This document shows, in pieces, positions 33,092-43,222 of a stretch of 64,000 nucleotides of DNA. Origin of the DNA: Pyrenophora tritici-repentis (lineage: Eukaryota > Ascomycota > Dothideomycetes > Pleosporales > Pleosporaceae); NCBI RefSeq assembly GCF_003171515.1, contig NC_089390.1, positions 8,250,274 to 8,314,273 on the forward strand, written 5' to 3'. Below the pieces are notes generated by a model. It was not told where the DNA came from and ran no database searches. It was given only the letters and a program-made list of their open reading frames with translations. A program made the position numbers and the translations under genes. Every line of letters starts with the position of its first letter. The first letter of the stretch is position 1.

Positions 33092-33710
33092 TGTTACATG
33101 GAGGGGTTATACTGCTCTTTCCTAGTCCGCACTAAGGCAGGTGAGTCTTATGTTGTTGGTTCCGCGTGGTTTGTCTGGCGACAATGTGGGATAGTAGGTA
33201 TTTGGTAAGGACAATCCAATTCTATATAAACGATAGAATAACTAAGTATCAATCTAGGTAAGAGAAGAACTATTTGAAGAGTTGACCATAACGGGTGTAT
33301 TAAGGGAATCCTCCATAACTATATACTCGTTGCCTTTATCGAGTGCCATCCCGTACATCCTATCCATCCCGGATGTTGGGGATGCCCGTGATGGCGTTGC
33401 CATCCCGGATGGCAAGCCTTGGCGGGATGTCAAGTCACGTGATCTGTGCCCCGCACTGATCACCGCTTTCTAGCTTGTGCGACGGTTGGCCTTCAACTCC
33501 GTCTAGGGGAGACATCTGGTATTTGTGTGAGGGACGTCAATAGTTGAGATGACCGTATCTGTATTAAGTACTAAGTGAGATATTGCGTGCAGGTTCGAAG
33601 ACCTGCGCGGGTCGAACTTTGGTGTTCGGCTGTGGCCTTCGCTTAAGGCGCACGGGCCACCTCGCTTACTAGAGGTCGCGGGTTTGATCCATGACAATTT
33701 GTTCGTAACA
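33092..33710. mobile_element. Solo LTR, 619 bp (probable Ty1/copia-type)
   Basis: Begins TGTTAC and ends GTAACA. It is flanked on both sides by the same 5 bp, GTTAT (33087-33091 and 33711-33715), the expected target-site duplication. A TATA-like word (CTATATAAACG) lies near 33220, where an LTR promoter would be. There is no internal domain and no second LTR next to it, so this is the product of LTR-LTR recombination. The TGTTA...TAACA ends are common in copia elements. The strand cannot be settled. Confidence 0.75.
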
Positions 33711-33715
33711 GTTAT

Positions 33716-34177
33716 AACTAGTTAGTTAAGTAAAGTAAATTAACGTAGTATTTAGCCAATTAGTTAACTACACCCTTAAACTAGTCTCATTCTAATCTAA
33801 AGTTGCAGAGGGTAACTATCCTACTCGTATTATATATCGTTGTAAAAGTAGGCCTAGCCCTATATGCTACTAACCGTCCCAGTCCGTTCCATATGCCTAT
33901 CCCGATTCATCCAGCCATGCAAAGTTCATCAAAAGGGTATTATAGCCTTGCCCAAAATCCCAGAGGTGTCTCGCTCGCTAAACTCCTGAAAAAAAGATGA
34001 AGAAAGCCACCCCATGGCCGCTTCCTTCGATGAATGCTGTCATCATCATCATCATAAAAAGACCCATTCTAGTTCGAGTATGCTGTATGATACCCTGGCT
34101 ATATGGGTAGTGTACAAAGTGTATGTATATATTGCGTGTACGTGTGTCGGGAAACACGCTGTGGTGCAGAGGTTCGT
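33716..34177. other. Intergenic region, AT-rich then normal
   Basis: The first 120 bp are AT-rich and repeat words such as TTAGTTAA, probably old transposon remnants. The remainder is the 3' flank of the histidine kinase gene. No gene is seen. Confidence 0.5.
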
Positions 34178-36932
34178 TTACGAACTGGCGCAATACGTCC
34201 GAATCAATCGGGCGATGTCGCGGGTAATGAAGGGCTTGGTGACAAAGCCTTTCATGCCGCTCTTGACTGCCTTGTCAAGAGCGGCGTCCGTGATGTCTGC
34301 GCTGACCGCCAGGACGGTGGGCTTCTTTTCAAGTTCAGACATGGATAAAATAACTTGGGTGGCCTGAAAACCATCGAGCAGTGGCATCCATAAATCCATT
34401 AGAACGACGTCGAAGTGTTCGCTAACAGGTGCAAGTGCGTTTTGACGTACGGTTTCGACAGCGTCATTGCCATTGAACGCAGTGACGACGTTCTTGTAGC
34501 CTAACCTACCGAGCATGCTCACCAAGACCCGTCGATTGATGGCGTTGTCGTCTACGACGAGGATGTTAAGAGGTAATTGTTCACCAAGGTTTGAAGGGAC
34601 AATGTCACGCTCAGAGGATAGAGCGCGCGCAGCGTAATGCCGTGGAGGCGACGAGGTGCGACGAGGAGTTGCAAGACCAATGTCTTCTGTTGAACTTGTA
34701 GAGTTTACGGTGATGGCAGGAGTGGTAGGCGCTTGGAGTTCCCGGTCGCTTTTGAAAGGATCAGAACTCAAAGGCGGGGTGACAGGTCCATGACCGATGT
34801 CTAGACGCGGCACTTCGGCCTCAATAGACATGCGAGACTTGATGGATAGAGTAGGTGATCCGAAGGGGGTTGCAGGGCGGCTACATATTTCGCCCGGAGT
34901 GAGCGGTACTCGCATCTCAAATTCTGACCCCCGTCCTGGTCCCGAGACATGCGAACGAAGGCAGAATAGGTCACCACCAAGCTTCCTTGCAATGCCCTTG
35001 GCTACCATTAGGCCCAGCCCTAGGCCCTCGCTCTGTCGTGTCATGGAATCGTCTTCTCGCGAAAAAGGCTTGAACAGATTAGGAAGAAAGGCAGCAGGGA
35101 TGCCGGAGCCAGTGTCCTTGATGTTGATGACAATGTAGCGACCCTTGGCGCTGAGGGTGGCTTGAAGTGTAATGGATCCATCCTGGGTGAACTTGATTGC
35201 ATTGAGGGCAAGGCAGGATACCATCTTGGCGAGGTCCCGTTCGTCGATGACGATGGTTTCTGGCACATCAGGAGAAACAGCCCACTCAATCCACTTGGTG
35301 TGCGCCTCGCCGTTGGAGCTGCGTGTCCGGACTTCAATGCGTTCTCCTGTGTCGGTGGCCTCTGCAATGGCAGAGTCTGGTCTGCCTCCTACTTTGAGCG
35401 CGTCGTTGATTACATATTGCAGTACTTCCCGCAGGTTGGTATGTCGAAGTCCGGGGACCTTGGAGTGCTCCGATGCAAAGATGGGTGAAGTGGTGGAGTC
35501 GCAGTTATCTTGCGAGGTTGTGTGTGAGCATGAATGGTCTATTCGGTCGACTTGCATGGAATTTGTGTCCGGAGGACAGGACTTTGTACCACGCGTATAA
35601 GGCTCTGTCAAGTAACCGTCCCGAACACGTTGGCGAGCAGATCTTGCCACACGCGTCTTGATGGGCTGGTCTGCCCACGATACCTCATGTCTCCTTCTCT
35701 TGATTCCACGTAGAGGCGCAGACATGTCGTTGCCTGTAATCATCAAGTCAGGTCGCATCTCACGCCAGAAGGTATTCCACTGGTCGGGTGTCTTGTCAAG
35801 CAGTGAAAGCGGTGTCTCTGGAACACCCATGTTCATGTCGTAGGCATGAACGACATTGTCGGCTGCCTCGACTGCGCGTCTTGAGCTGTCTGGTGTGTTG
35901 TTAGCCTTGTTAGATGACAGACTTGGTTGCCAAATGTTAGGCCAGCTTGCTGCAACTTTGGTCTGATAGCATGAAAGATGATGGCTTACCTTGAACAGCT
36001 TCGATGTTCTCCTTGAGAGTTGCCAGTATCTCGCGTGTTCTTGGTTCAAGCTGCAGGGACTCTGCTGCTTCCTTTACATTTGCCATCATGACATCTAGCA
36101 TTCCGACAACGCCTTGCATTGGTGTCCTCAGCTCATGCGACAGGCTCCTGGCATAGGGTTTCAACGACTGGGCAACTGAGACAGCTCTGTGTGGTACAAT
36201 CTTGGGTAGGTCGGACTGGATATGTTGTGCAGATTTTGCAAATTCGTTGCCTTCCAGCACACGTTCCAGAATCATGTCCTCGAGACTATGGAAAAGCATT
36301 TCGAGAAAACCCCAGCTCAGTACGCGTCGGGCCGCGCCCTCTTTCCCCCACATGACACCGAAATGGGCAAAGCATTTCCCTTGAGCAAACAGGGGGATTC
36401 CAAGAAAGGCCTCTCCAGGGATGATCAAGTCGTTTGGATTGTTGAGGATGAAGTCGTTCAACCTTTCGGGGATGATGAAGACTTTGTCGTGCTTCATGTA
36501 GGCACACGGGCATTGGTAGGCATGGTACTTGAAATTCCTCAAATGGCCCGGGCCATTACCATTGTCGTCGTTGATGTAGAAAGCTTCGCCCATGAGGCAG
36601 GCTCCAGGCTCGCCAATGGGCGGTAGTTCGACGGCGATGTTCTTGTCGTCGACTAGGATTCTTTTGGAGACGAAGGCATACTGCGCATCAGCTATCTCGG
36701 CCAGTCCCTTTGTGAGTTGGATCCAGAAATTCTCCGTGTCGGCTCTCCTCAGGGCATCCTTTAGGCGGACCAGTTGCTCGGCGGCGTTGCTCTCAGCTGG
36801 ATGGTAGAGGCGAGATAATTCCTCCTTGAAGCCGGTCTCGCCCTGTTGCACAACCATGCCTGGGGCTGGGCGAGAGAAGCAGAGCGACTGGCGCTCGATT
36901 ATATCAGGTGGGATGGTAGTAGGTTCCCCCAT
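34178..36932 (-). CDS. Hybrid sensor histidine kinase with receiver domain
   Basis: Exons 36932-35990 and 35889-34178 (100-nt intron, GTAAGC...CCAG) give 884 residues. An N-terminal region (about 60-230) looks like a GAF-type sensor with a Cys-containing loop CPCAYMKHD. The phosphorylation helix has His266 in SLSHELRTPMQG. After a variable, charged insert (about 330-440) comes the ATPase domain with N box NAIKFT, DTGSGIPAAF and GLGLGLMVAKG. A Ser/Pro/Thr linker leads to the receiver: ILVVDDNAINRRVL, then Asp813 in VVLMDLWMPLLDG and the Lys of FVTKPF. All residues needed for the His-to-Asp phosphorelay are present. There is no transmembrane segment, so it is cytosolic. The signal is unknown; in fungi such kinases feed Ypd1 and the Ssk1/Skn7 regulators. 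I do not assign a numbered kinase group. Confidence 0.93.
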
Positions 36933-37188
36933 CTTTCAAGATTCCATGCGGGCTGTGGTGGGCACGAGTGTCCAGGGTGGGTACCGGGGGGTTGGATGAT
37001 GTGGGCGGGAGGTGATGTGGCCCCGGACAGGCTGAGGGGAAGAGATTGGTAAGGCGAGGCGAGGTGAGGTGCGTGAACAGGAAATACGGAGACTTGTGTG
37101 GTTGGCAAAGACGACTACGACTACGAGGGCTGCAGCAAACACGTTCGGAAGCGGGTTAGGTGGATTAGTCACGGGTAGCGGAGGACAG

Positions 37189-37204
37189 GACAGGACAGGA
37201 CAGC
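37189..37204 (+). repeat. GACAG pentanucleotide repeat
   Basis: Four tandem GGACA units in the kinase upstream region. Confidence 0.7.
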
Positions 37205-38276
37205 AGGGTGAGGAATGCGTGTCTGCGGTCTGCGGTCTGCGGGACTGAGAGAAGGAATGTGAGGGATGGCCGACACGGCAGGGCGGCCAGCGATATGGTT
37301 GGTTTGCCAGGGCAAGTGCGAGGTCTGCTAGAGTCGCACATAATCGGGCTGGCGGGCGACGGGCGATCTAGAACACGTCCCGGGATGGTGGCTTTTGCGT
37401 GTCCTTGCACCCTCGACGCCCGCCCTGCTTTGGTGGTGACAAAGGCAGCCGTTTGTTCGACGGGGCATGTCTCAACTCGCAGCTTTAAGCTTTGCAGCTG
37501 GCAGCGAGCGCATGGATGATGATATGATATGATATAATGATGATGATTTTGTTGTTGTCATCTTCCATGGAGCCCGCTGGCAGGACATGCTCACCCTCGC
37601 CGTCGCAAGTGAGCGGCGCAGAGTTTGTTGCTGTAGGAGGGACCCTGGCAGGCGTCGGTCAGCTTGCGCAGTGGGTCGCGCCTGCTGGAACAGTCCAGAC
37701 GTGCTCGGCTCGCCCTCGCTCCTGCACGATTTACAGCGTTACCCCAGTAGTCCCTTCCGCTTCGGCCCCTATGCAAACCACGCCCTCGCCCACGGCGCAG
37801 GCACGCCGCCGCAAAAGACGCGCCTGGCCTTGCCATGACGAGCCCAGTGGATGCATTGGATGCAGACATGCAAATTAGACAAGTCCATGTTCCTTTTCTT
37901 TTTGCCAATCCAAAAGCTGAGTAAAGTGAAACCGAGGGCGAGATAGGGTTTATTGTGGCTGCCAAAAAAAGCACTGCCCCCAATCGTCCCCCAACAGACG
38001 TGTCCAGCCAGTGTCCACGCATGCGACATACACGTCCATTTCCATGCCCATCCACCTACCTACAACCTACGTATAGGTATACAGTATGCACCACTGCCGA
38101 CGTCAGCGGCTCAAAGTCCGAAGCGCCGTGCTGCCCATGAAGCCGCACTGCCGTCCATGGTCGCACACAGTGTTTGGATATCGACACCGGCGCAAGTCCA
38201 AGTCCAACCGGCTTAGCCGCCTGTCTTACATCGGACGCCAGATCGACGATCGGCCGAAACGGAGCCTAGCTCTTTG

Positions 38277-38345
38277 TTCTGCTGTTTGCTGTTTGCTGTC
38301 TGTTGTCTGTCTCTCTCTCTCCATCTCCCCCACTCTTTCCCCTCT
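38277..38345 (+). repeat. Polypyrimidine/CTGT simple-sequence tract
   Basis: Runs of CTGTTTG, then TGTCTGT, then an almost pure CT tract. Confidence 0.7.
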
Positions 38346-38429
38346 CTCCATGGCTCTGCCAGAGTCGCTTGCTTTGACAAGCCCACTCTCTCCCGTCGCG
38401 CTTCGACGCATCTGCTGCTTCATATCCCC

Positions 38430-38466
38430 ATGTCCCATGTCCCATGTACCATGTCCCATGTCACCT
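38430..38466 (+). repeat. CATGTCC heptanucleotide repeat
   Basis: Five near-exact units of CCCATGT in tandem, one changed to ACCATGT. Confidence 0.75.
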
Positions 38467-39914
38467 GTTGCTGCCCCATACCCCAGTGCCCAGACATGTG
38501 CTTTTCAAGCAAACAAACGTGTCATCTTGCAAAGTCCAGCCCTCCACCTGCATGCTCGGCCTTTTGTACTTAGCTCTTATTTCCTGCGCTAGCTACCCAT
38601 CAGCCTGGCTGCGCGAATCAGCCCTAGCTCGTCTGCCATACTGCTACCAAATTCACATCGGCCAGACGCGCTTGCGAGATTCAGCATCAGAGTAACGTTA
38701 CATGGTGTCTTTGCACAGCACACGCATGTCGTGTCGCCATTGTTCCAGGCCCAAGCGTGGGTGTGCTTCTGTTAGGGAACGCGTCGCACCAAGCATCGAG
38801 AACCGATTCGGCCACATGATCGACAAAGCATCGCGAACGGCTCCCATGCGAGTAATCATGTGCACAACGGCCAGGCCAACCCTTCTCGTCCTGATCGCCC
38901 AAGAGCCTATGCGCAAGCTCTTGATATTTTTATATCCTATCGCTACTCATCTGGCTGCACAGCCTGTTCGTGTTCGTGTGTACTTACATACCCTAAATAC
39001 CGCTACCATACATGACCTGCAGTCTGATGTGGCTGGTGCGTCTTCCCAACTTTCCCCGCGCCACACCATTCCAGTCCATGTTAGCAAACAGCAAGCAGGT
39101 AGGCACAGTACCGGTAGACCAAACATCCACCCCGCCCGCTTCGTCTCTACTCTGTAGTTACAAACGAATTGCTGCCGTTCGCTTCGCAGCACTGAGCCAT
39201 CCTACCCAGTTCCGCCCTCCTGAGTCTACTGCGTCTAGACCCACAAGGCGAACATCATCAAATTTTTCTTGCAGTCAAGCCTGACCTGATTCATACATAA
39301 TTGACCCACTCACTGCATCAGAGCAACCCGATAGATACTGTCTTCATGACTTACAGATCGCATGACTGCATGTGCACTACCATGGTGCTGTTGGTGTCTC
39401 CCGCCCGCCACAACTTCCCGAAACCAAAACCTAAGCACGCACACTGCCATTACCATCTGACAAGTCGCGCCGCAATGTCCGACCGCCCGATCCCTGAAAA
39501 GGCTATTGTTGTTTCCACTGGATAGCTTCATTACGCATCTCATTCCCGTACCCCGCCTATCGCGACTGAGCAAGTCTACGCGACGTCTTCGTGGTGGATA
39601 CGCCGACGACTTTGTCTTCGCATCCTTCGCCATGATGACGACACAAACACCCATGCTCACAGAAAGCTCCTTATGTGCAGATCTGGAGCGCTTGGCAACG
39701 GTCTGGGCCTAATATATCAATACCCTTGTACAATGCCTCATCGGCACCAAAGGTCCCATGGCTGGGTCGCCAGGGGCGGCCTGTACCAACAGCTGACATC
39801 AGTCCATGGTCATGTTAGTTGGAGATGCACAGTCCGGACTCTAGGCTGGACGTGCGCTCCAGATCCTCACGGAGAGACTGCGGTCCCGCATTAACGAGGA
39901 CTACGTTATGACTA

Positions 39915-39969
39915 ACATGATCCATGGGCGAGCGGCGCACACGGGCGAGCGGCGCACCCCACCAACTTT
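39915..39969 (+). repeat. Left terminal inverted repeat of element B
   Basis: ACATGATCCAT, two copies of GGGCGAGCGGCGCAC separated by AC, then CCCACCAACTTT. It is identical to the complement of 41714-41768. Confidence 0.95.
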
Positions 39970-39995
39970 ACTCACCTTACTGATCTTAATCTACA

Positions 39996-41648
39996 ATGGC
40001 TCAACGCAGCGCTACTCAATTACTATCAAATGAAGCAGATATTCAGCTTGCTATCTCATCTATTAATGCGCACCAGATCCAAGGTACCCGTACTGCTGCA
40101 GTAGTCTACAACGTAGCCGAAACAACGCTCCGCCGCCGACGCGCTGGTATACCTGCCCGACGCGATTGCCCGCCCAACTCAAGGAAGCTTACCCAGAGAG
40201 AAGAGGAGGTGATTATCAGCTATATACTTCAGCTAGATCTGCGTGGATTTGCGCCTACCTACACAGCTGTACGTGATATGGCTGATAAGCTGCTGGCTGC
40301 GCGTGGTGGAGAGCAGGTTGGAGTCAACTGGCCATCTACCTTTGTTAAGCGTACAGACAGTCTTCGGACGTGTTTCAACCAAGCGTACGATAGGCAGAGA
40401 GCTCTTTGTGAGGATGCAACATTAATAAAGAGGTGGTTTAAGCTTATAGAAGAGACAAAGGCTGAGCTAGGTATCTGCGATGAGGACGTCTACAACTTTG
40501 ATGAAGCTGGCTTTATGATGGGCAAGATTACAACGCAGCTAGTTATAACAGGAGCAGAGAGGAGAGGCAGGCCGAAGAGTATTCAGCCAGGCAATCGCGA
40601 GTGGGTAACGCTGATCGCTGCTATCAGCGCTGCTGGCTGGTCAGTCCCACCGTTCCTCATCTTCGCTGGCCAGTACCACCTATCAGCCTGGTATAAGGAA
40701 GCTGAGATCCCACGCGACTGGGCGATCGCAGTCAGCGATAATGGCTGGACGAATAATGAGCTTGGAGTTGAGTGGCTAAAGCACTTCAACGCTCACACGC
40801 AGGCTCGTAGTGTAGGCGCGCGTCGCCTGCTTATTATTGATGGCCATAAGAGCCACCAATCTCTAGAGTTCCAGGAGCTCTGCAAGGAGAACAATATCCA
40901 TACGCTCTGTATGCCTCCTCACTCATCTCACCTACTCCAGCCACTTGATGTTGGCTGCTTCTCGCCATTGAAGCGCGCGTACAGCCGTGAGGTGGAGAGC
41001 CTCATGCGCAACCACATCAACCACATCACCAAGCTAGAGTTTCTGCCAGCGTTCAAGGCAGCATTTGATCAAGCGTTCACGCCAGCCAATATCTGCTCAG
41101 CCTTCCGCGGCGCAGGCCTTGTTCCTCTACAACCAGAGGCTGTTCTATCAAAGGTAGATGTACAACTGCGTACACCTACTCCTCCAGCAGCTCTGCCAGA
41201 GGCTCCCTGGGTAGCTCAAACGCCGAGCAACGTACGTGAGCTTGAGGCTCAGTCAAGCCTAATACGTGAGCGCGTGCGCCAGCACAAGAGCTCATCACCA
41301 GCTTCAATTATTATGGCGATTGACCAGCTAAAGAAGGGCGCCGAGGTGATGATGCTCTCTGCTGAGCTGATGCGCGATCGGATCTCTAGTCTTGAGAAGG
41401 CCAACAGCGCAGCCTCAGAGCGTAGGCGGCGCTCTAAAAGGCGTATACAGAAGCATGGAGTACTCACAAAGGGAGCTGGAGAGGATATACTGGCTCAAAA
41501 TGAGGCTGACCAGCAGATTGCTCATGAAGAGCGTCAAGGAGGAGCGCGATCAGGCCTTAGCCAGCGGGCTCAAAGGCGCTGCACTAGGTGCAAGGAGACT
41601 GGGCACAACTCGCGCACATGCAAGACTGATACTATTAATATAGAGTAA
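39996..41648 (+). CDS. Transposase of pogo/Fot1-like element B (DDE_1 type, DD35D)
   Basis: One exon of 550 residues starting at ATG 39996. The N-terminal 65 residues form a helix-turn-helix-like DNA-binding part ([20 protein letters not shown], then [14 protein letters not shown]). A second helix-turn-helix of CENP-B/Tc5 type covers about 66-135 ([16 protein letters not shown]). The catalytic core has Asp169 (YNFDEAGF), Asp282 ([10 protein letters not shown]) and Asp318 ([10 protein letters not shown]). The last two are separated by 35 residues. A basic C-terminus (RRRRSKRR) is followed by a CCHC zinc knuckle (Cys529, Cys532, His537, Cys542). The enzyme cuts at the element ends and inserts at TA. 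No stop or frameshift is present, so activity is possible. Confidence 0.96.
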   Translation: MAQRSATQLLSNEADIQLAISSINAHQIQGTRTAAVVYNVAETTLRRRRAGIPARRDCPPNSRKLTQREEEVIISYILQLDLRGFAPTYTAVRDMADKLLAARGGEQVGVNWPSTFVKRTDSLRTCFNQAYDRQRALCEDATLIKRWFKLIEETKAELGICDEDVYNFDEAGFMMGKITTQLVITGAERRGRPKSIQPGNREWVTLIAAISAAGWSVPPFLIFAGQYHLSAWYKEAEIPRDWAIAVSDNGWTNNELGVEWLKHFNAHTQARSVGARRLLIIDGHKSHQSLEFQELCKENNIHTLCMPPHSSHLLQPLDVGCFSPLKRAYSREVESLMRNHINHITKLEFLPAFKAAFDQAFTPANICSAFRGAGLVPLQPEAVLSKVDVQLRTPTPPAALPEAPWVAQTPSNVRELEAQSSLIRERVRQHKSSSPASIIMAIDQLKKGAEVMMLSAELMRDRISSLEKANSAASERRRRSKRRIQKHGVLTKGAGEDILAQNEADQQIAHEERQGGARSGLSQRAQRRCTRCKETGHNSRTCKTDTINIE

Positions 41649-41713
41649 TCTACTGTATTAATATCTAGCAATAATATTATCGCGTTGTTGAGATGCATCG
41701 CTTTAAAGTTGCA

Positions 41714-41768
41714 AAAGTTGGTGGGGTGCGCCGCTCGCCCGTGTGCGCCGCTCGCCCATGGATCATGT
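41714..41768 (-). repeat. Right terminal inverted repeat of element B
   Basis: Exact 55-bp inverted copy of the left end. Confidence 0.95.
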
Positions 41769-41770
41769 TA

Positions 41771-43222
41771 TGCAGCGCAACATTACTTGTCAGGAGCATG
41801 TCAAGTATGATTGTCCACGCCAGTGCATCAGGTAGCGGTAACCGCCATCAAAATCAGACCAACACGAAAACATACGAATGTTCGTCCGCAGTCTTACTTT
41901 TACCGGCAGCCCAAGTCCGCAAATACCGATGCCTTGGTCACACTATTGTACCGGCTCAGAGGACTGCACCATAAAACCAAATAATCTGGCGCCATATGAA
42001 ATCACAACACACTTCGTCCTCCATGGCATATCTTGTGCCTCCATCTTATCACAACACACTAATGGACGATACAGTCTGGACTCTAAAGTATCAATCCGCC
42101 AAGCTCCATGGACCGCGTTTGCAACAGCGCAACGTTTTGGGATGGTCTCATGCGGGCCAAAGGTCCGACTGCACGACACCGAAGTTCGACCGTAATCTGC
42201 CATATGGTACTGCAAGTATTGCGCTCCCTCAACGTTCCGCATCGCAGACGCTACCGAGAACAACAACGGGAGAGGACTGGTCCTCGTTATCATTCACTGC
42301 ATGGACGAGCTCAAAGTCCGGTTTTCACTCATTTTATTGCCTAGTCCCCTTCTACGTTGTACGCTTGTTGCGCATGAGGAAGAGGTCTCGCATCAAAATC
42401 TCCATGAGCATGTGAATGGGTATCGCACTCCATCTGGCATTGTGCCGCACGGAACGGTGTCTCAATCTATCTACAACACATTATAATTCATCTTACAACT
42501 TCAATCCCAATACTTTTCCAACAATCAGGATGTTTATGTCGGTAAGATGCCAACACCTGTGATACAAAAGCACGTAGCCATCTCGACAGCGGCATGCCTG
42601 TAGTCCGTCGCAAGTGTATCGATCATCTAAACAAATGGTTCCCTAGAGCTAACACGATTCACGTTACGTCTTGAAAAAGGCTCCTTCAAGGGGTCGCTTC
42701 TACAAAGCATGTCGCTGGCCCCAATGTCCCATCATCTCTGAGCAATCAATAGTAACAACACTCATCATGTTCCTCTCACCATTTCATGTCTCCTTCCTTC
42801 TCCTCTTCCTCCTTCCTAACCATGCTTCTGCCTGCCTCTCACAGCCTAGGACGTGTCTATGAATTGAAAAACTTAAAGCGGACAATAGAAACAAGAATAT
42901 GTCTGTTTCCGAATGATAATGTAGCGTCCAGCTACGAACCGACATCCCTTGTGGGCTAAGTAGCTTAACTCGTGATTATCTTTACCTAAAAATTGCAGAT
43001 AGGGCTGTCAAATGGAGACGATGTTCTGTGGGGATGGACACATGGATACAATCTTCTGCCAAATGTACATGTGAACATGTCTACTATTACTTGTCTCATG
43101 ATGAAAGAGATGGATTTTCGTAATACCCATGATCTATGGATACTTGGCGCGATGAAAGACGACCTTATCTGAGTAGTCCACTGACTTTGCTGAAGAGATT
43201 GACGGTGCAGAGGTGTAGTATA
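41771..43222. other. Gene-free region, 1.45 kb
   Basis: Between element B and the 3' end of the acyl-CoA ligase gene. Only short frames are visible. I see no repeat or RNA gene. Confidence 0.5.

Larger units (their letters stand above)
36933..39914. other. Gene-poor region, 3 kb, with simple repeats
   Basis: Upstream of the histidine kinase. It contains GACAG repeats (37189-37204), GTCTGCG repeats (about 37219-37241), ATGAT/ATGAT-like runs (37512-37548), a CTGTTTG/CT-rich tract (38277-38345) and CATGTCC repeats (38430-38466). Open frames are short or low-complexity and I support none. It may contain a long 5' leader or regulatory DNA of the kinase. Confidence 0.5.
39915..41768 (+). mobile_element. 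Pogo/Fot1-like DNA transposon, element B (intact, 1854 bp)
   Basis: Perfect 55-bp terminal inverted repeats (39915-39969 and 41714-41768) are flanked by TA on both sides (39913-39914, 41769-41770). It holds a single uninterrupted transposase gene. Each repeat contains the 15-bp word GGGCGAGCGGCGCAC twice, two bases apart, and ends inward with CCCACCAACTTT. With intact ends and gene it is likely recent and potentially active. Its inner 3' sequence, from the stop codon to GTTGGTGGGGTG, is almost the same as in element A. Confidence 0.96.

Noticed and set aside
33597..33692. tRNA-like stretch (TGGCC...AAGGCG and GGGTTTGATCC resembling A and B boxes)
   Set aside because: The A box fits poorly and no cloverleaf or acceptor stem forms. 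The stretch lies inside the solo LTR, which explains it better.
38086..38592. 168-codon frame in the kinase upstream region
   Set aside because: It is built on CT-rich and CATGTCC simple repeats and has no domain or splice-supported extension.
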